Assembly: GCA_903835685.1 (NCBI GenBank)
Contig: CAILNX010000022.1
Span: 19,974 to 83,973 of the forward strand
Source of the DNA: an uncultured delta proteobacterium
GTDB taxonomy: Bacteria; Desulfobacterota; Desulfovibrionia; Desulfovibrionales; Desulfovibrionaceae
Direction of reading: 5' to 3'
DNA length: 64,000 nt
The position numbers were made by a program, and so were the translations under genes. Positions 48,339-62,248 of the stretch are shown in pieces. Position 1 is the first letter of the stretch; each line of letters opens with the position of its first letter. Below the pieces are notes generated by a model. The model had not been told where the DNA came from and made no database searches. It saw only the letters and a list, made by a program, of their open reading frames with translations.

Positions 48339-48524
48339 GACTGTGTCCTCCGTTGGATGTCGGGCCTAAATTCAGACCGAAAGAGTCGGATATTCTGTTT
48401 GGATAACTCCTGCCAGGGGGTTAGGCAAGCTTCCACACTGGATAATTTTGTGCTAGGTCCAAAAAATACAGGCATAAATGCCCGTCGCCCCCGGAGCATC
48501 ACGCCTTCCACTCAAGGAGCCGAA

Positions 48525-50405
48525 ATGTCGTTGCACCTCCTGTCCGCCATCACCAAGGTCAAGATTTCCGTGAAAATCTGGATCATCTCCGTGGTGACCA
48601 TCACCCTGTTCATCCTGGTCGCCCTGTACGGTATCCTCCCCCTGGTGGCGGACAAGCTCATGGAGGAGAAGCGGGTCATGCTGGCCAACCTCATCCGCCT
48701 GGAGGCCAGCCAGATACAGGATTTCCAGGAGCGGTCGGCCAAGGGGGAGTTCCCGCTTGAGCAGGCCAAGGCCAGGGCCCTGGAGCGCATCGGCAAGCAC
48801 CGCTACGGCGCGGACAACAAGGAATATTTTTGGGTCAACAGCGACACGGAACCGCCGGTGATGATCATGCACTCCACAGTGCCCGCCCTGGACGGGACGC
48901 CGCTCAACGTCGAGAAATTCAACTCCGCCACGCGCATGCGCTTTCGGGACGTGAGCGGCCAGTGGGTCATCAAGGAGATTCCCGGGGGCAAGGGCAACCT
49001 CTTCCAGACCTTCCGGCAGGTGGTGGCCGATAGTCCCAGCCAGGAGGGCTACGTCACCTACAACTGGGTCAAGCCCAAGCCCGGCGGCGGCGTCACCGAG
49101 CAGATGTTCCCCAAGGAGTCCTTCGTCAAGCTGGACAAGCAGTGGGGATGGATCATCGGCACCGGGATCTACGTGGATGACGTGGAGGCCGAAGTGGCCG
49201 GGATGCGCCGGATCATCATGGGCATGACCGGCGTGGTGGCCCTGGCTGCGGCGGCCCTCACCCTGCTCATCCTCCTGGGCATCACCCGGCCCTTGAGGCG
49301 GCTGGTGGACTTCTCCCTGCGCGTGGGCGAAGGCAAGCTCGACGCGGTCATCACCGGCCACTACCATGCCGAACTCGGCGAGTTGAAAGACTCCCTCTCG
49401 CTCATGGTGGACCGCCTGAAAGAAGAGATAGCCATCGCTCGGCAGCAGGAGGCCATTGCGGCCGAGAAGACCTGCGATGGGGAGAAGACCTTCCAGGCCC
49501 TCCAGGCCGCCCAGGACGAGGCCAGGAACCAGACCAGGCAGGCCGTGAACGACATCGTGGAGAAGCTGAAAGGGGCCAGTGGCGAGGTCTTCTCCTCGGT
49601 CATGTCGGCCATGATGGAGATCGAGGACATCCACAACGAGTCCGAGCGGCAACTCGGGCACATCGGCGAAGTGGCCACGGCCATGGATGAGATGACCGCC
49701 ACGGTCCTTGAGGTGGCCAAGAACGCCGCGCGCGCCGCCGAGGGCGCGGAGAACACCCGCCAGAACGCCGAGAACGGTGCGCGCGTGGTGGAAAGCTCAG
49801 TCACGGCCATCAACACCGTGCATGACTTAACGGTCCAACTCAAAACCAACATGGTGGAGTTGCATTCCCTGGCCGACGGCATTGGCCGGATCATGGGGGT
49901 CATTTCCGACATCGCCGACCAGACCAACCTGCTGGCCTTGAACGCGGCCATCGAGGCGGCCCGGGCGGGCGAGGCCGGACGCGGGTTCGCCGTGGTGGCC
50001 GACGAGGTGCGCAAGCTGGCCGAAAAGACCATGACCGCCACCAAGGAGGTGGGCCAAGCCGTGCACGCCATCCAGGACGCGGCCAGGCTGAACATGGGCA
50101 GTGTGGACTCTGCGGCCCAGGCCGTGGAGCAGGCCAACGTCTATGCCAACGAGTCCGGCAAGGCCTTGAAGACTATCGTCCATCTCGTGGGGGACACCTC
50201 GGATCAGGTGCGCAGCATCGCCACGGCCTCGGAGGAGCAGTCCGCCGCCAGCGAGGAGATCGACCGGGTCATCAGCATGGTCCGCTCCGCGTCTCAGGTA
50301 GCCTTTGACAACACGGCCAACGCGGCCAACGCCGTGGCCAAGACCTCCAATGCCGCGCGCATCCTGCAAGATGAGATCGAAAGCCTGGAGAAGATGCACC
50401 AATAG
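48525..50405 (+). CDS. Methyl-accepting chemotaxis protein with Cache_2-type sensor
   Basis: A 626-residue chemoreceptor. TM1 is at about 17-37 ([21 protein letters not shown]). The periplasmic sensor is a single Cache_2-like domain: [47 protein letters not shown] and [17 protein letters not shown]2 ([23 protein letters not shown]) is followed by a HAMP segment and a signalling domain with tip [37 protein letters not shown] (about residues 465-502). It lacks a CheR-binding pentapeptide. An AAGGAG site precedes the ATG at 48525; the frame upstream is not coding. It is paralogous to the chemoreceptor at 50772. Cache_2 chemoreceptors often sense small carboxylates. Confidence 0.93.
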   Translation: MSLHLLSAITKVKISVKIWIISVVTITLFILVALYGILPLVADKLMEEKRVMLANLIRLEASQIQDFQERSAKGEFPLEQAKARALERIGKHRYGADNKEYFWVNSDTEPPVMIMHSTVPALDGTPLNVEKFNSATRMRFRDVSGQWVIKEIPGGKGNLFQTFRQVVADSPSQEGYVTYNWVKPKPGGGVTEQMFPKESFVKLDKQWGWIIGTGIYVDDVEAEVAGMRRIIMGMTGVVALAAAALTLLILLGITRPLRRLVDFSLRVGEGKLDAVITGHYHAELGELKDSLSLMVDRLKEEIAIARQQEAIAAEKTCDGEKTFQALQAAQDEARNQTRQAVNDIVEKLKGASGEVFSSVMSAMMEIEDIHNESERQLGHIGEVATAMDEMTATVLEVAKNAARAAEGAENTRQNAENGARVVESSVTAINTVHDLTVQLKTNMVELHSLADGIGRIMGVISDIADQTNLLALNAAIEAARAGEAGRGFAVVADEVRKLAEKTMTATKEVGQAVHAIQDAARLNMGSVDSAAQAVEQANVYANESGKALKTIVHLVGDTSDQVRSIATASEEQSAASEEIDRVISMVRSASQVAFDNTANAANAVAKTSNAARILQDEIESLEKMHQ

Positions 50406-50771
50406 GGAGCAACCCCAGGGCCCGGCGGGCTGCGCTTGGCCATTCTCCTGCCCGAAGACGAGGCCTGAACCCGCGTCCTCCGGCGGGACAGAGAACCTAC
50501 CGACTTCAAGCATACCCATATCTGAGCTGATTTCCCCGTCTGGCACGTTCATTTTGGGCCTGGGCCTCCCCTGGGGACGTGTTTTGGGGGGGGCGCAGGA
50601 CGGGAGGAGGCCAGAGGAATATACGACTGTTTTTGGAGGGATTATAATATTGCATTTCCCGATCAATTTATCTTGTTACGATTGAAAATCATGATTATTG
50701 TGCAGGGTGGTGGGATTCCAATCTTTGCCCTGATGATCGCGAGCCTCGAACCAATTCGCCAAGGAGGGTCT
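50406..50771. other. Intergenic gap, no gene seen
   Basis: A 366-base gap between two chemoreceptor genes. Apart from a possible TATAAT at 50643-50648 without a recognisable -35 box and the short palindrome AATCATGATT near 50690, nothing is visible. An ORF extending the downstream receptor upstream (from 50673) is rejected because the ATG at 50772 has an ideal AAGGAGG. Confidence 0.6.
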
Positions 50772-52607
50772 ATGTGGAACCGTATCCGCAACTTCAGCGT
50801 CCTCACTAAAATCGTCGGCCTCTCCCTCCTGGTCATCGCGCTGTTCATGGGCGGGGTCTTCGCCCTCTTCCTGCCCAAGGTGGAGCAGAAGCTGGTCAGC
50901 GAAAAGCGGGAGTTCCTGCGCCAACTCGTGGACATCCCCTATGCCCAGATCAGGGAGTACGAGGGCCGCATCGCCAAGGGCGAGTTCACCCCGGAAGAGG
51001 GCCGCAAGCGGGCCATGGAGCGCATCAAGAACATGCGCTTCGGGGACAACAACTATTTCTGGATCAACGACACCAAGCTGCCCTATCCGACCATGATCAT
51101 GCACCCCACGGTCCCGGCCTTGGACGGCAAGGTCCTGGACGCGGAGAAGTTCAACTGCGCCACCCAGTTGACCTTCGATCAGGGCCAGGCCAGCCTCCGG
51201 GTGGAGAAGAAGAACCTCTTCCAGGCTGCGGTGGAGGTGGCGCTCAAGTCCAAGCAGGGCTTCGTGACCTATGACTGGCCCAAGCCCACCAAGGACGGGG
51301 TGACCAAGGAGCTCTTTCCCAAGGAGTCCATGGTCCGGCTCTATGAACCCTGGGGCTGGGTCGTCGGGGCGGGCATCTACATCGACGACATCGCCGAGGA
51401 GTTGGCCAGTCTGCGCAATTACGTGCTGGTCATCTCCCTGGGCATCGTGCTGGTGGCCGTCATCGCCACCGTTCTCCTGGCCCGGGGCATCTCCGGCCCG
51501 ATCCGCGCCCTGGTGGCCTACGCCGGGCGCATCGAGCAGGGGGACCTCGCGGCCGAACTCTCCGGGACCTTCCGCAGCGAGATGGCCATGCTCAAGACCA
51601 GCATCGCGGCCATGGTCCAGACCTTGAAGACCAAGATCGCCGAGGTGAACACGGCCCTGGCCTCGGCTGACGACGAGGCGGCCAAGGCCCGCGCGGCCAC
51701 GGCCGAGGCCGAGGCGGCCCGGGGCCAGGCCGTCCAGGCCAAGCGCGACGGCATGTTGCATGCCGCGGCCAAGCTGGAGACCGTGGTGGAGATCGTCACC
51801 TCGGCCTCCCAGGAGCTGTCCTCCCAGATCGAGGAGGCCAGCCACGGGGCCGAACAGCAGGCCCGTCGGGCGGCCGAGACGGCCACGGCCATGGAGGAAA
51901 TGAACGCCACCATCCTGGAGGTGGCCAGGAACGCCGGGCAGGCGGCGGTCACCGCGGACCAGGCCAAGACCCGTTCCGAGGACGGCGAGAAGGTGGTGGG
52001 CGAGGTGGTCCAGGGCATCGGAGATGTGCAGGCCCAGGCCCTGGCCCTCAAGGCGGACATGGACGTGCTGGGCAGGCAGGCCCAGGGCATCGGCCAGATA
52101 TTGAACGTCATCTCGGACATCGCGGACCAGACCAACCTCCTGGCCTTGAACGCGGCCATCGAGGCGGCCCGGGCGGGCGACGCCGGGCGCGGGTTCGCGG
52201 TGGTGGCCGACGAGGTCAGAAAGCTGGCGGAAAAGACCATGGCCGCCACCAAGGAGGTGGGCGACGCCATCCACGGCATCCAGGAGGGCGCGAGCAAGAA
52301 CGTGGCCAACGTGGACCGCGCGGTGCAGGCCATCGGGCAGGCCACGGGCCTGGCCCACAAGTCCGGCTCTTCCCTACGCGAGATCCTGACCCTGGTGGAG
52401 TCGGCCTCGGACCAGGTGCGCGCCATTGCCACGGCCTCGGAGGAGCAGTCCGCGGCCAGCGAGGAGATCAACACCTCGGTGGATGAGATCAACACCATCT
52501 CGGCCGAGACCTCCCAGGCCATGAACCAGGCGGCCCAGGCCGTGTCCGAACTGGCCGAACAGGCTACAGAGCTGAAAAAGCTCATCGAGGAGTTGCAGGC
52601 CTCCTAG
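50772..52607 (+). CDS. Methyl-accepting chemotaxis protein with Cache_2-type sensor
   Basis: A 611-residue chemoreceptor, paralogue of the one at 48525. TM1 ([21 protein letters not shown]); Cache_2 ([63 protein letters not shown]); TM2 ([21 protein letters not shown]); HAMP; signalling hairpin [37 protein letters not shown] at about 452-488. It ends [10 protein letters not shown] without a CheR pentapeptide. A strong AAGGAGG ahead of the ATG fixes the start. The adjacent kinase gene begins about 100 nt later; co-transcription is possible. Confidence 0.94.
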   Translation: MWNRIRNFSVLTKIVGLSLLVIALFMGGVFALFLPKVEQKLVSEKREFLRQLVDIPYAQIREYEGRIAKGEFTPEEGRKRAMERIKNMRFGDNNYFWINDTKLPYPTMIMHPTVPALDGKVLDAEKFNCATQLTFDQGQASLRVEKKNLFQAAVEVALKSKQGFVTYDWPKPTKDGVTKELFPKESMVRLYEPWGWVVGAGIYIDDIAEELASLRNYVLVISLGIVLVAVIATVLLARGISGPIRALVAYAGRIEQGDLAAELSGTFRSEMAMLKTSIAAMVQTLKTKIAEVNTALASADDEAAKARAATAEAEAARGQAVQAKRDGMLHAAAKLETVVEIVTSASQELSSQIEEASHGAEQQARRAAETATAMEEMNATILEVARNAGQAAVTADQAKTRSEDGEKVVGEVVQGIGDVQAQALALKADMDVLGRQAQGIGQILNVISDIADQTNLLALNAAIEAARAGDAGRGFAVVADEVRKLAEKTMAATKEVGDAIHGIQEGASKNVANVDRAVQAIGQATGLAHKSGSSLREILTLVESASDQVRAIATASEEQSAASEEINTSVDEINTISAETSQAMNQAAQAVSELAEQATELKKLIEELQAS

Positions 52608-52707
52608 CCTCCATTCTGGAACCGGCCGGAACGCCAGACGGGTTCCGAGAGCAATGGGGCGTGCTGTTCCTTGCAACCAGCCTCTCCATCCTGCTACAGG
52701 GAGAAGC

Positions 52708-55806
<3,099 letters not shown>

Positions 55807-55897
55807 CCGAGGCTGGATAAAACGGGTATTTTTAGCAAGAATCAACGATTCCCCTCATGCTGCTGGAAAGCCCCCCAGGAAAGGCTGGACAAGGAAC

Positions 55898-57790
55898 ATG
55901 GACGCCCTGCCCGCCCGACACGCCAGCCCCGCCATCATCGAATGGACCATCCTCGGACTGGCCCTGCTGGCCCTGGGCGGCGTGCTCGGGGGCAACCTCT
56001 ATCAGGAAAAAGCCAATATCGAGGCTCGGGAGCGGGAGCGTCTGCTGTACCAGACCCAGATCGTGCAGCAGATACTGGACGTGGACCTGGTGGCCCTCAA
56101 TGCCGTGCTCGGGGACCTGGGCAGGGATTTCGTCCAGGGCAAGACCAGCCGGGACTTCAACCACCGCCTGGAGACCCTGAACGAGGCCCTGACCGGGGTG
56201 CGCACCCTGGTCATCCTGGACGGCGCGGGCCTCGCGCGGGCGGCTGACCCCGCGCGTCTGGCGGGCCTGGACTTCAGTCAGCGGGAGTTCTTCCAGACGG
56301 TCTTGAACAATCCCTCGCCGGACACGCTTTTCATCAGCCCGCCCTTTCAGACCGAAGCCGGGGTCTACGCCATCAATGTCTCGCGCATGATCCAGGGGCC
56401 TGACGGCCGCTTCGCCGGGGTGGTCACGGCCATCCTGGACCCGGATTTCTTCATCCCCCTGCTGCGTTCGGTGCTCTCCTCCCCGGACATGCGCACGGCC
56501 ATCTCCCACGGCGACGGTCTCCTCTTCCTCCTGGTCCCGGACTCCAAGGGCGTGGTGGGGAGGAATCTGGACCAGCCCGGGAGCATGTACCGCAGGCACC
56601 GCGACAGCGGCCAGAGCTCCAACGTGTTCATCGGCCGGTCGTACTCCACCGGAGACGAGCGCATGCTGGCCGTGCGCACCATCCGGCCCACGGGCCTGCT
56701 GACGGACAAGACCATGGTGGTCACGGTCAGCCGCAAATACGCCGAGATCTTCACCGACTGGCGCACCCAGGCCGTCTTCACGGCCGGGCTTTTCGGGCTG
56801 GCGGTCCTGGTCTCCGGTCTGGGCTTCTTCCTGTTCCGGAAGCATCAGATGAAGTATGAGCGGGAGATGGCCCTGGCCGCCCGCAGGATCGAGGACAACG
56901 AGCGCTTCATCCGCACCGTGGCCAACTCGGTTCCGGGCCTGATCGCCTACTGGGACGAGAGCCTGCGTTGCGTCTACGCCAATTACGCCTACCTGGAATG
57001 GTTCGGCAAAACCCCGGAGCAGATGCTGGGCATGCCCATGCGGGAGCTTCTGGGCGAGAAACTTTTCACCAAGAACCAGCCCCACATCCAGGGCGCGCTG
57101 CGCGGGGAGCCCCAGCATTTCGAGCGCACCCTGGTCAAGCCCGACGGGAGCGCCGGATACACGCTCATCCAGTACATCCCGGATATGCACGGCGGCCGGG
57201 TGAAGGGCTTCTTCGTCCTGGTCGCCGATGTCTCGGAGCTGAAAAACACGCAGGTGGCGCTGGAGGAGAAGGTCCGGGAGCTGGACATCCTGGCCACCAC
57301 GGACCCCTTGACCGGCCTGGGCAACCGCCGCCATTTCCTGGAGCACGCCCTGGAGGAGTTCAACCGGACCAGCCGGTTCGCCCTGGACCTGGTCTATCTC
57401 ATGATGGACATCGACCATTTCAAGGCCATCAACGACACCCACGGCCACGATGCGGGCGACGAGGTCCTGAAATCCCTGGCCGCCACGGTCCGGGAGACCC
57501 TGCGCAGCACGGACCTGATCGGCCGTCTGGGCGGGGAGGAGTTCGCGGCCCTGCTCATCCACACGGACCTGGCCGGGGCCAGGCTGCTGGCCGAACGCCT
57601 GCGCCAGGCCTTGGAGGACAGCGAGGCCCAGACCAAGAGCGGCCCGATCCGCTTCACCGTGAGCATCGGCCTGTCGGTCTACGCAGGCCCCCAGGACACG
57701 GTCCCGGAGATCATGAAGCGCGGCGACCTGGCCCTCTACCAGGCCAAGGACACCGGCCGCAACCAGGTGCGGGTGTTCGGGGAGGTCTGA
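55898..57790 (+). CDS. dCache-PAS diguanylate cyclase
   Basis: A 630-residue enzyme making c-di-GMP from two GTP. TM1 (IIEWTILGLALLALGGVLGGNLY), dCache (SQREFFQTVLNNPSPDTLFISPPFQTEAGVYAINVSRM...SSPDMRTAISHGDGLLFLL), TM2 (GLFGLAVLVSGLGFFLF), PAS (FIRTVANSVPGLIAYWDESLRCVYANYAYLEWFG), GGDEF with DPLTGLGNRRHFLEHA and active GGEEF at residues 545-549. The inhibitory RxxD motif five residues upstream is absent (LIGRL). The sensor and PAS match the histidine kinase at 45767, only the output differs. The ATG at 55898 is preceded by AAGGA. It starts about 90 nt after the hybrid kinase, facing the same way. Confidence 0.94.
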   Translation: MDALPARHASPAIIEWTILGLALLALGGVLGGNLYQEKANIEARERERLLYQTQIVQQILDVDLVALNAVLGDLGRDFVQGKTSRDFNHRLETLNEALTGVRTLVILDGAGLARAADPARLAGLDFSQREFFQTVLNNPSPDTLFISPPFQTEAGVYAINVSRMIQGPDGRFAGVVTAILDPDFFIPLLRSVLSSPDMRTAISHGDGLLFLLVPDSKGVVGRNLDQPGSMYRRHRDSGQSSNVFIGRSYSTGDERMLAVRTIRPTGLLTDKTMVVTVSRKYAEIFTDWRTQAVFTAGLFGLAVLVSGLGFFLFRKHQMKYEREMALAARRIEDNERFIRTVANSVPGLIAYWDESLRCVYANYAYLEWFGKTPEQMLGMPMRELLGEKLFTKNQPHIQGALRGEPQHFERTLVKPDGSAGYTLIQYIPDMHGGRVKGFFVLVADVSELKNTQVALEEKVRELDILATTDPLTGLGNRRHFLEHALEEFNRTSRFALDLVYLMMDIDHFKAINDTHGHDAGDEVLKSLAATVRETLRSTDLIGRLGGEEFAALLIHTDLAGARLLAERLRQALEDSEAQTKSGPIRFTVSIGLSVYAGPQDTVPEIMKRGDLALYQAKDTGRNQVRVFGEV

Positions 57791-57834
57791 AGAAAAGGCC
57801 GGGAGGCCGGTGGATGGTCTCAGCAACGAAAAAG

Positions 57835-57860
57835 GGGGTGAGAAGTTTTCTTCTCACCCC
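57835..57860 (+). terminator. Repeated terminator hairpin, copy 1
   Basis: GGGGTGAGAAG pairs perfectly with CTTCTCACCCC around TTTT and is followed by TTCGATTTTG. Its position after the GGDEF gene makes it that gene's terminator. The same stem recurs at 63118-63143 and, altered, at 62249-62274, and the flanks also match. Confidence 0.8.
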
Positions 57861-58326
57861 TTCGATTTTGCTGGCGGAGCCGACGTGACAGAACCCGGCT
57901 GGCACGCTTCCATGACGAGTTTATTGCTCTTTTTGCGCCTGAAAAAGGTCTGGGACGGCTTGGGGAGGGAGAATAGCTCACCAAGGGGTTTCTGGACGAC
58001 CTACTGAATTGCCTACCAATGCACTACCAAGCTATAATGAAAATAATATATAAGGCGGCAGGGCCGCATTCACGCTTGGCGCATGTGCCCCGGACGTTTT
58101 TCAGGGGGTTTTGGGGGTGTCCGCAAAAAAATGAGTGATCCGAAGAGATTCGGCAGGCTTGGGGATTGGTTGCTGAAATGTCAGTTCAAGGTAACAGACA
58201 TGGCATGAATATCGAGGTAGTTAAAAAAAAGATCATTCGAGCCTGCTCAATCATGCTCTCATCCCCCCGGCTGAGCCAGAAGGTTATAATTGTTTAGTTG
58301 TTTTGGCATATTGGGAAGAAATGAAT
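57861..58326. other. AT-rich intergenic region, no gene seen
   Basis: About 465 bases without a credible ORF. It contains the terminator tail, a stretch (57921-57970) that resembles 62276-62330, short runs rich in A and T (such as GCTATAATGAAAATAATATATAAGG near 58032) and a TATAAT at 58285-58290 that may belong to the promoter of the next gene, though no clear -35 box pairs with it. Confidence 0.6.
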
Positions 58327-59250
58327 ATGGACAGTCGCAATCCTGCCGAGCCATCCGGTCCTGCTCAGGACTCTCTTGCGGGGCAGTATAAGTGCTTTAG
58401 TACGGATTCGCTCAAGGCCCTCACCGGCCATGTGTGCTCTCTGCTGGACCAGTGCCAGGTTCCCGTGGACAAGGGGCTGTTGCGCCAGACCCTGACGGCC
58501 ATCCAGCCGAATATGGAGCCTGCCGCCGTGGGCCGGTGCATGAAGGACCTGCTGGAACGGGAGTCCAAGGCCAACCCGGCCTCCGAGGAAGCCCTGGCCG
58601 AAAAGGCCGCCGCGCTCTTTGCCGGGGCCATGAGCGAAGCCTACTGTCTGCACGTCGGCCGCTATCTGGAGGCGGTCAATTGGAACAAGCCCCTGAACCA
58701 GGCCGTGGAGGCCGAGGCCCGGTCCTTTGGCCAGACCGTGCTCCGTCGCCTGCTGCCCCTGGCCCGGGTGGCGGCCACGGGCTGCGTCGCGCCCCGCGTG
58801 GTGCAGCCCCCGGCCCACCCGCTCCTGGACGCCTTTGGCCGCTCCCTGCTCTCGCCCCTGGAACGCCGCTACCCGATCCTGGACCAGGAGGACAGCCCCA
58901 GGCGGGGAGCGCCGGGCTTTCCCCGGGCCTTCTGCGCACCCGTGCTGGCCGAGATCAAGTTCCGGCTCATTGGCGACGACAAATACGACGCCACCAACGC
59001 CAAGTTCATTCACAGCATCCGCAACCACTGCCATGTGGAGGGCCAGCTCGACCGGGCCAAGATGCAGGAGTATTTCGATCACCCCACCGTGCGCCAGTAT
59101 GTCGTGGCCTACTCCCTGCACCTGTCCATGCTCACCACCAGTTGGGCCTTGTTCGTGTTCGACAACCGGGATTCGGCCCCCTTAAGCAGCGCGACCCACC
59201 GCATCCTGCGCTTCTACATCCCCGGCCGCATGGACTCCCTGGGCGAGTGA
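58327..59250 (+). CDS. Protein of unknown function, 307 residues
   Basis: A GC-rich, clearly coding frame (MDSRNPAEPSGPAQDSLAGQ...) without a recognised family. It is mostly helical with no signal peptide or membrane helix and contains a few cysteines (CSLLDQCQV, MKDLL, YCLHVGRYLE). A conserved-looking core HSIRNHCHVEGQLDRAKMQEYFDHPTVRQYVVAYSLHLSMLTTSWALFVFDNRD is followed by a short tail (HRILRFYIPGRMD). The ATG at 58327 has GGGAAG eight bases upstream; ATG at 58321 is an alternative. It converges on the Mg2+ ATPase. A search for homologues would be decisive. Confidence 0.7.
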   Translation: MDSRNPAEPSGPAQDSLAGQYKCFSTDSLKALTGHVCSLLDQCQVPVDKGLLRQTLTAIQPNMEPAAVGRCMKDLLERESKANPASEEALAEKAAALFAGAMSEAYCLHVGRYLEAVNWNKPLNQAVEAEARSFGQTVLRRLLPLARVAATGCVAPRVVQPPAHPLLDAFGRSLLSPLERRYPILDQEDSPRRGAPGFPRAFCAPVLAEIKFRLIGDDKYDATNAKFIHSIRNHCHVEGQLDRAKMQEYFDHPTVRQYVVAYSLHLSMLTTSWALFVFDNRDSAPLSSATHRILRFYIPGRMDSLGE

Positions 59251-59260
59251 GAGGCCAGGG

Positions 59261-59281
59261 GGCCTCCCAGGGGGCCTATCA
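59261..59281. repeat. 21-bp direct repeat, copy A (downstream of mgtA)
   Basis: Begins GGCCTCCCAGGGGG and ends CCTATCA; identical to 62333-62353. It lies between the stop codons of the convergent 58327 gene and mgtA, and its GGCC arms with the preceding GAGGCCAGG can form a hairpin, so it may also help terminate transcription. Confidence 0.7.
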
Positions 59282-59283
59282 GG

Positions 59284-62067
59284 CTAAGTGCCTGCGGGGA
59301 CATTCTTCTCCCCGAACTGCATTTTCTTCACCAGCCAGGTCTTCAGGAGTTGGGTGAGGCACATGTAGCAGAAGAGAATGGGGGCCAAGAAGGCCCAATA
59401 GGCGTTCGGGAGCGCGACCAGTCCCAGGGACTCGGCAAAGGGCGAAAACGGGAACCAGATCCCGGCCAGACAGATGCTCACGGTGGTCAGGGTCAGGGCG
59501 GTGCTGGCCCGGCTCTGGATGAACGGGATCTTGTCCGTCCGGATGACGTGCACGATGAGGGTCTGGGAGAGCAGGGACTCGATGAACCAGCCGGTCTGGA
59601 ACAGGGCCGGGTTCTCCCAGGCCTTGAAGAAGTACAGCATCACGAAGAAGGTGGTGTAGTCGAACAGGGAGCTGATCGGGCCGAGGCAAAGAATGTACCG
59701 TTTGATGTCGCCGATGCGCCAGCGCCTGGGCTGGGTCAGGAATTCATCGTCCACGTTGTCCGTGGGGATGGCCGTCTGGGAGAAGTCGTACATGAGGTTG
59801 TTGACCAGGATCTGAATGGGCAGCATGGGCAGGAAGGGCAGAAAGGCGCTGGCCCCCAGCACGCTGAACATGTTGCCGAAGTTCGAACTCGCGCCCATGC
59901 GGATATACTTGGTGATGTTGTTGAAGACCTTGCGGCCTTCGGCCACGCCCTTCTCCAGGACGATGAGGCTCTTTTCCAGAAGGATGATGTCGGCGGACTC
60001 CTTGGCCACGTCCACGGCGCTGTCCACGGAGATGCCCACGTCAGCGGCCTTCAGGGCCGGGGCGTCGTTGATCCCGTCACCCATGAACCCAACCACATGG
60101 CCGTTTTTGCGCAAGGTGGAAACGATCCGCTCCTTCTGCATGGGATCGAGTTTGGCAAAGACATGGTATTCTTCGACCTTCAGGGCCAGTTCCTCGTCGC
60201 TCATGGAGTGTATCTCGTCCCCGGTGACGATGTGCCCTCCGTCGTCCATGTTGACCTGCTGGCAGATCTTGGCCGTGATGATCGCGTTGTCGCCCGTGAG
60301 GATCTTGGGGGTGATGCCCATTCCCACCATGATCCTGAGCGCTTCGGCGGCCGTCTCCTTGGGCGGATCGAGGAATCCCAGGTAGCCCATGAAGGTCAGC
60401 CCGCATTCGTCGGCCACGCCGAAGTCCGTACGCGAGGCGTCAACCTCCTTGTAGGCCAGGCCCACCACCCGGAAACCGTCCTCGTTGAGTTCCGTGACCA
60501 GACGCTGCCTCTTGACCAAATGTTTGCCTTCAAGGGGCTTGAAGGTATCCTCTTTTTGATACTGGATGCTGCAATCGAAGACCTCTTCGGCCGCGCCCTT
60601 GCATATGAGCAGGGCTTTCCCGGTGTCCATGTCCTTGACCACCACGCTCATGCGCCTGCGCTTGAAATCAAAGGGAATCTCGTCGATTTTGATATATTTC
60701 GAGGTGTTCACTCCATGCAGTTGGGCGTCGTGGATCACCGCGTCGTCGATGGTGCTTTTGAGTCCGGTCTGGAACAGGCTGTTCAGGCTTGCGTATTCCA
60801 GGACGCTGTCGTCCTCTTCGCCCCGGACGTTCAAGTGCAGTTGCAGGATGATCCTGTCCTGGGTCAGGGTGCCGGTCTTGTCCGTGCACAGGACGTCAAT
60901 GGCTCCGAAGTTCTGGATGGACTCCAGGCGTTTGACAATGACCTTCTGCCGGGCCATGGCCATCGCGCCCTTGGACAGGCAGACCGTGACCACCATGGGC
61001 AGCATTTCCGGGGTCAGGCCCACGGCCACGGCCAGGGCGAATATGAAGGCCTCATACCAGTCGTTCTTGAAATAGCCGTTCACCACAAAGACAAAGGGGA
61101 CCATGAACATCATGAAGCGCAACATGAGCATGGTGAATTTCTTGATGCCCTTGTCGAAATCCGTGTCCACCCGCTTTTCGGAAAGCTTGGAGGCGATGCT
61201 CCCGAAGTAGGTTTTGGAGCCCGTGGCCATGACCAGGGCCAGGCCCGAACCGGATTCCACGTTGGTGCCCATGAAGCACATGCTGGGATCGTCAAGGCGC
61301 AATTGCTGACCGTTGTCCGCGGGTTGTTCCATGGCCTGCTTCTCGACGGGCATGGCCTCGCCGGTCAGGGTGGCCTGGTTGATGTACAAGTCCTTGGCTT
61401 TGAGCAACTGCACGTCGGCCGGGATCATGTCCCCGGCCGAAAGATTGACGATATCCCCGGGAACGACTTGGGTCAGGGGTATCTCCTGGCGGACCCCGTC
61501 GCGCAGCACCGTGGCCGTGGTATGCACCATGGCCTTGAGCTGGGCGGCGGCGGTGTCGGCCTTGGACTCCTGGATGACCTTCAAGGTCACGCCCAGCACG
61601 GCCATGAAGATGATGACCACGGCCGAGCGCAGGTCGTCGGTGAGGTAGGACACCGTGCCCAGGACCAGGAGCAGGATGACCAGCGGGTTCTTGGTCGCGT
61701 CCCACAGCCGATGGAGAAAGGTGACTTTCTTTTCCTTGATGGTCTGGTTGGGGCCGAACTGCTCCAGACGCTGTTCGGCCTCCTCGGTGCTCAACCCCAG
61801 GATCGCGGGCTTTTTCTCAACGGCAGGCTCGGTCAGGCGTTTGGCCAGTTCGGCAATCTGTCCCCACAGCGCCTCGAGATGCTTGTACAAATCCCAGGGG
61901 GCGATCTTCTTCTTGCTCGCCATGGCCGCCAGCGCATGCGCCTTCTGAGCGAAATGCTCCACCTGCTGAGCGAACTCCTCATCCGGGCCGAGCCGCAGGC
62001 TCTCGTCTTGGGCCTCGCTGGCCGGGGTGGTCGTCAGGTCCCTGGTCTGGTGATCATCCTGGTGCAT
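59284..62067 (-). CDS. mgtA: Mg2+-importing P-type ATPase (type IIIB)
   Basis: A 927-residue inner-membrane pump. A cytoplasmic N-terminus with a long helix leads to the N-terminal ATPase domain (PAILGLSTEEAEQRLEQFGPN), the actuator TGEAMPVEKQAM (TGE), the phosphorylated Asp396 in CTDKTGTLTQD, and the hinge MGDGINDAPALKAADVGISVD. The C-terminal membrane helices (SNFGNMFSVLGASAFLPFLPMLPIQILVNNLMYDFSQTAIPTDNVD) have the class-specific stretch of MgtA/MgtB Mg2+ ATPases. It would import Mg2+ when external levels fall. The ATG at 62067 follows GGGGA; a TTG at 62073 is less likely. The leader is short, so no Mg2+ riboswitch is evident. Confidence 0.95.
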   Translation of the reverse strand: MHQDDHQTRDLTTTPASEAQDESLRLGPDEEFAQQVEHFAQKAHALAAMASKKKIAPWDLYKHLEALWGQIAELAKRLTEPAVEKKPAILGLSTEEAEQRLEQFGPNQTIKEKKVTFLHRLWDATKNPLVILLLVLGTVSYLTDDLRSAVVIIFMAVLGVTLKVIQESKADTAAAQLKAMVHTTATVLRDGVRQEIPLTQVVPGDIVNLSAGDMIPADVQLLKAKDLYINQATLTGEAMPVEKQAMEQPADNGQQLRLDDPSMCFMGTNVESGSGLALVMATGSKTYFGSIASKLSEKRVDTDFDKGIKKFTMLMLRFMMFMVPFVFVVNGYFKNDWYEAFIFALAVAVGLTPEMLPMVVTVCLSKGAMAMARQKVIVKRLESIQNFGAIDVLCTDKTGTLTQDRIILQLHLNVRGEEDDSVLEYASLNSLFQTGLKSTIDDAVIHDAQLHGVNTSKYIKIDEIPFDFKRRRMSVVVKDMDTGKALLICKGAAEEVFDCSIQYQKEDTFKPLEGKHLVKRQRLVTELNEDGFRVVGLAYKEVDASRTDFGVADECGLTFMGYLGFLDPPKETAAEALRIMVGMGITPKILTGDNAIITAKICQQVNMDDGGHIVTGDEIHSMSDEELALKVEEYHVFAKLDPMQKERIVSTLRKNGHVVGFMGDGINDAPALKAADVGISVDSAVDVAKESADIILLEKSLIVLEKGVAEGRKVFNNITKYIRMGASSNFGNMFSVLGASAFLPFLPMLPIQILVNNLMYDFSQTAIPTDNVDDEFLTQPRRWRIGDIKRYILCLGPISSLFDYTTFFVMLYFFKAWENPALFQTGWFIESLLSQTLIVHVIRTDKIPFIQSRASTALTLTTVSICLAGIWFPFSPFAESLGLVALPNAYWAFLAPILFCYMCLTQLLKTWLVKKMQFGEKNVPAGT

Positions 62068-62140
62068 ATCCAATTCCCCATTGCGCGTTCAGTGCGTTCG
62101 ACTTTCCCACCACAGGCGTGCCGGGTGACGCGCCACGGAA

Positions 62141-62156
62141 TTTCATATGCGTGAAA
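62141..62156. promoter_or_regulatory. Inverted repeat upstream of mgtA
   Basis: TTTCA-TATGCG-TGAAA, about 75 bp upstream of the mgtA start. Its N6 spacing is that of CRP/FNR-family sites, though the half-site is not a standard one. It may be an operator; the regulator is unknown. Confidence 0.3.
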
Positions 62157-62248
62157 TGTGACGTTTTGGTGTCGAAGGCGTTGTCGTCGCAAGAAAGAGT
62201 CGCTCCATGCTCTTCCCTCTGACCACCCGGGCCTACCACAAACGAAAA

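Noticed and set aside
48000..48524. Extension of the 48525 chemoreceptor upstream
   Set aside because: The upstream part overlaps the minus-strand two-CW gene and is not receptor-like; the ATG at 48525 has an AAGGAG site.
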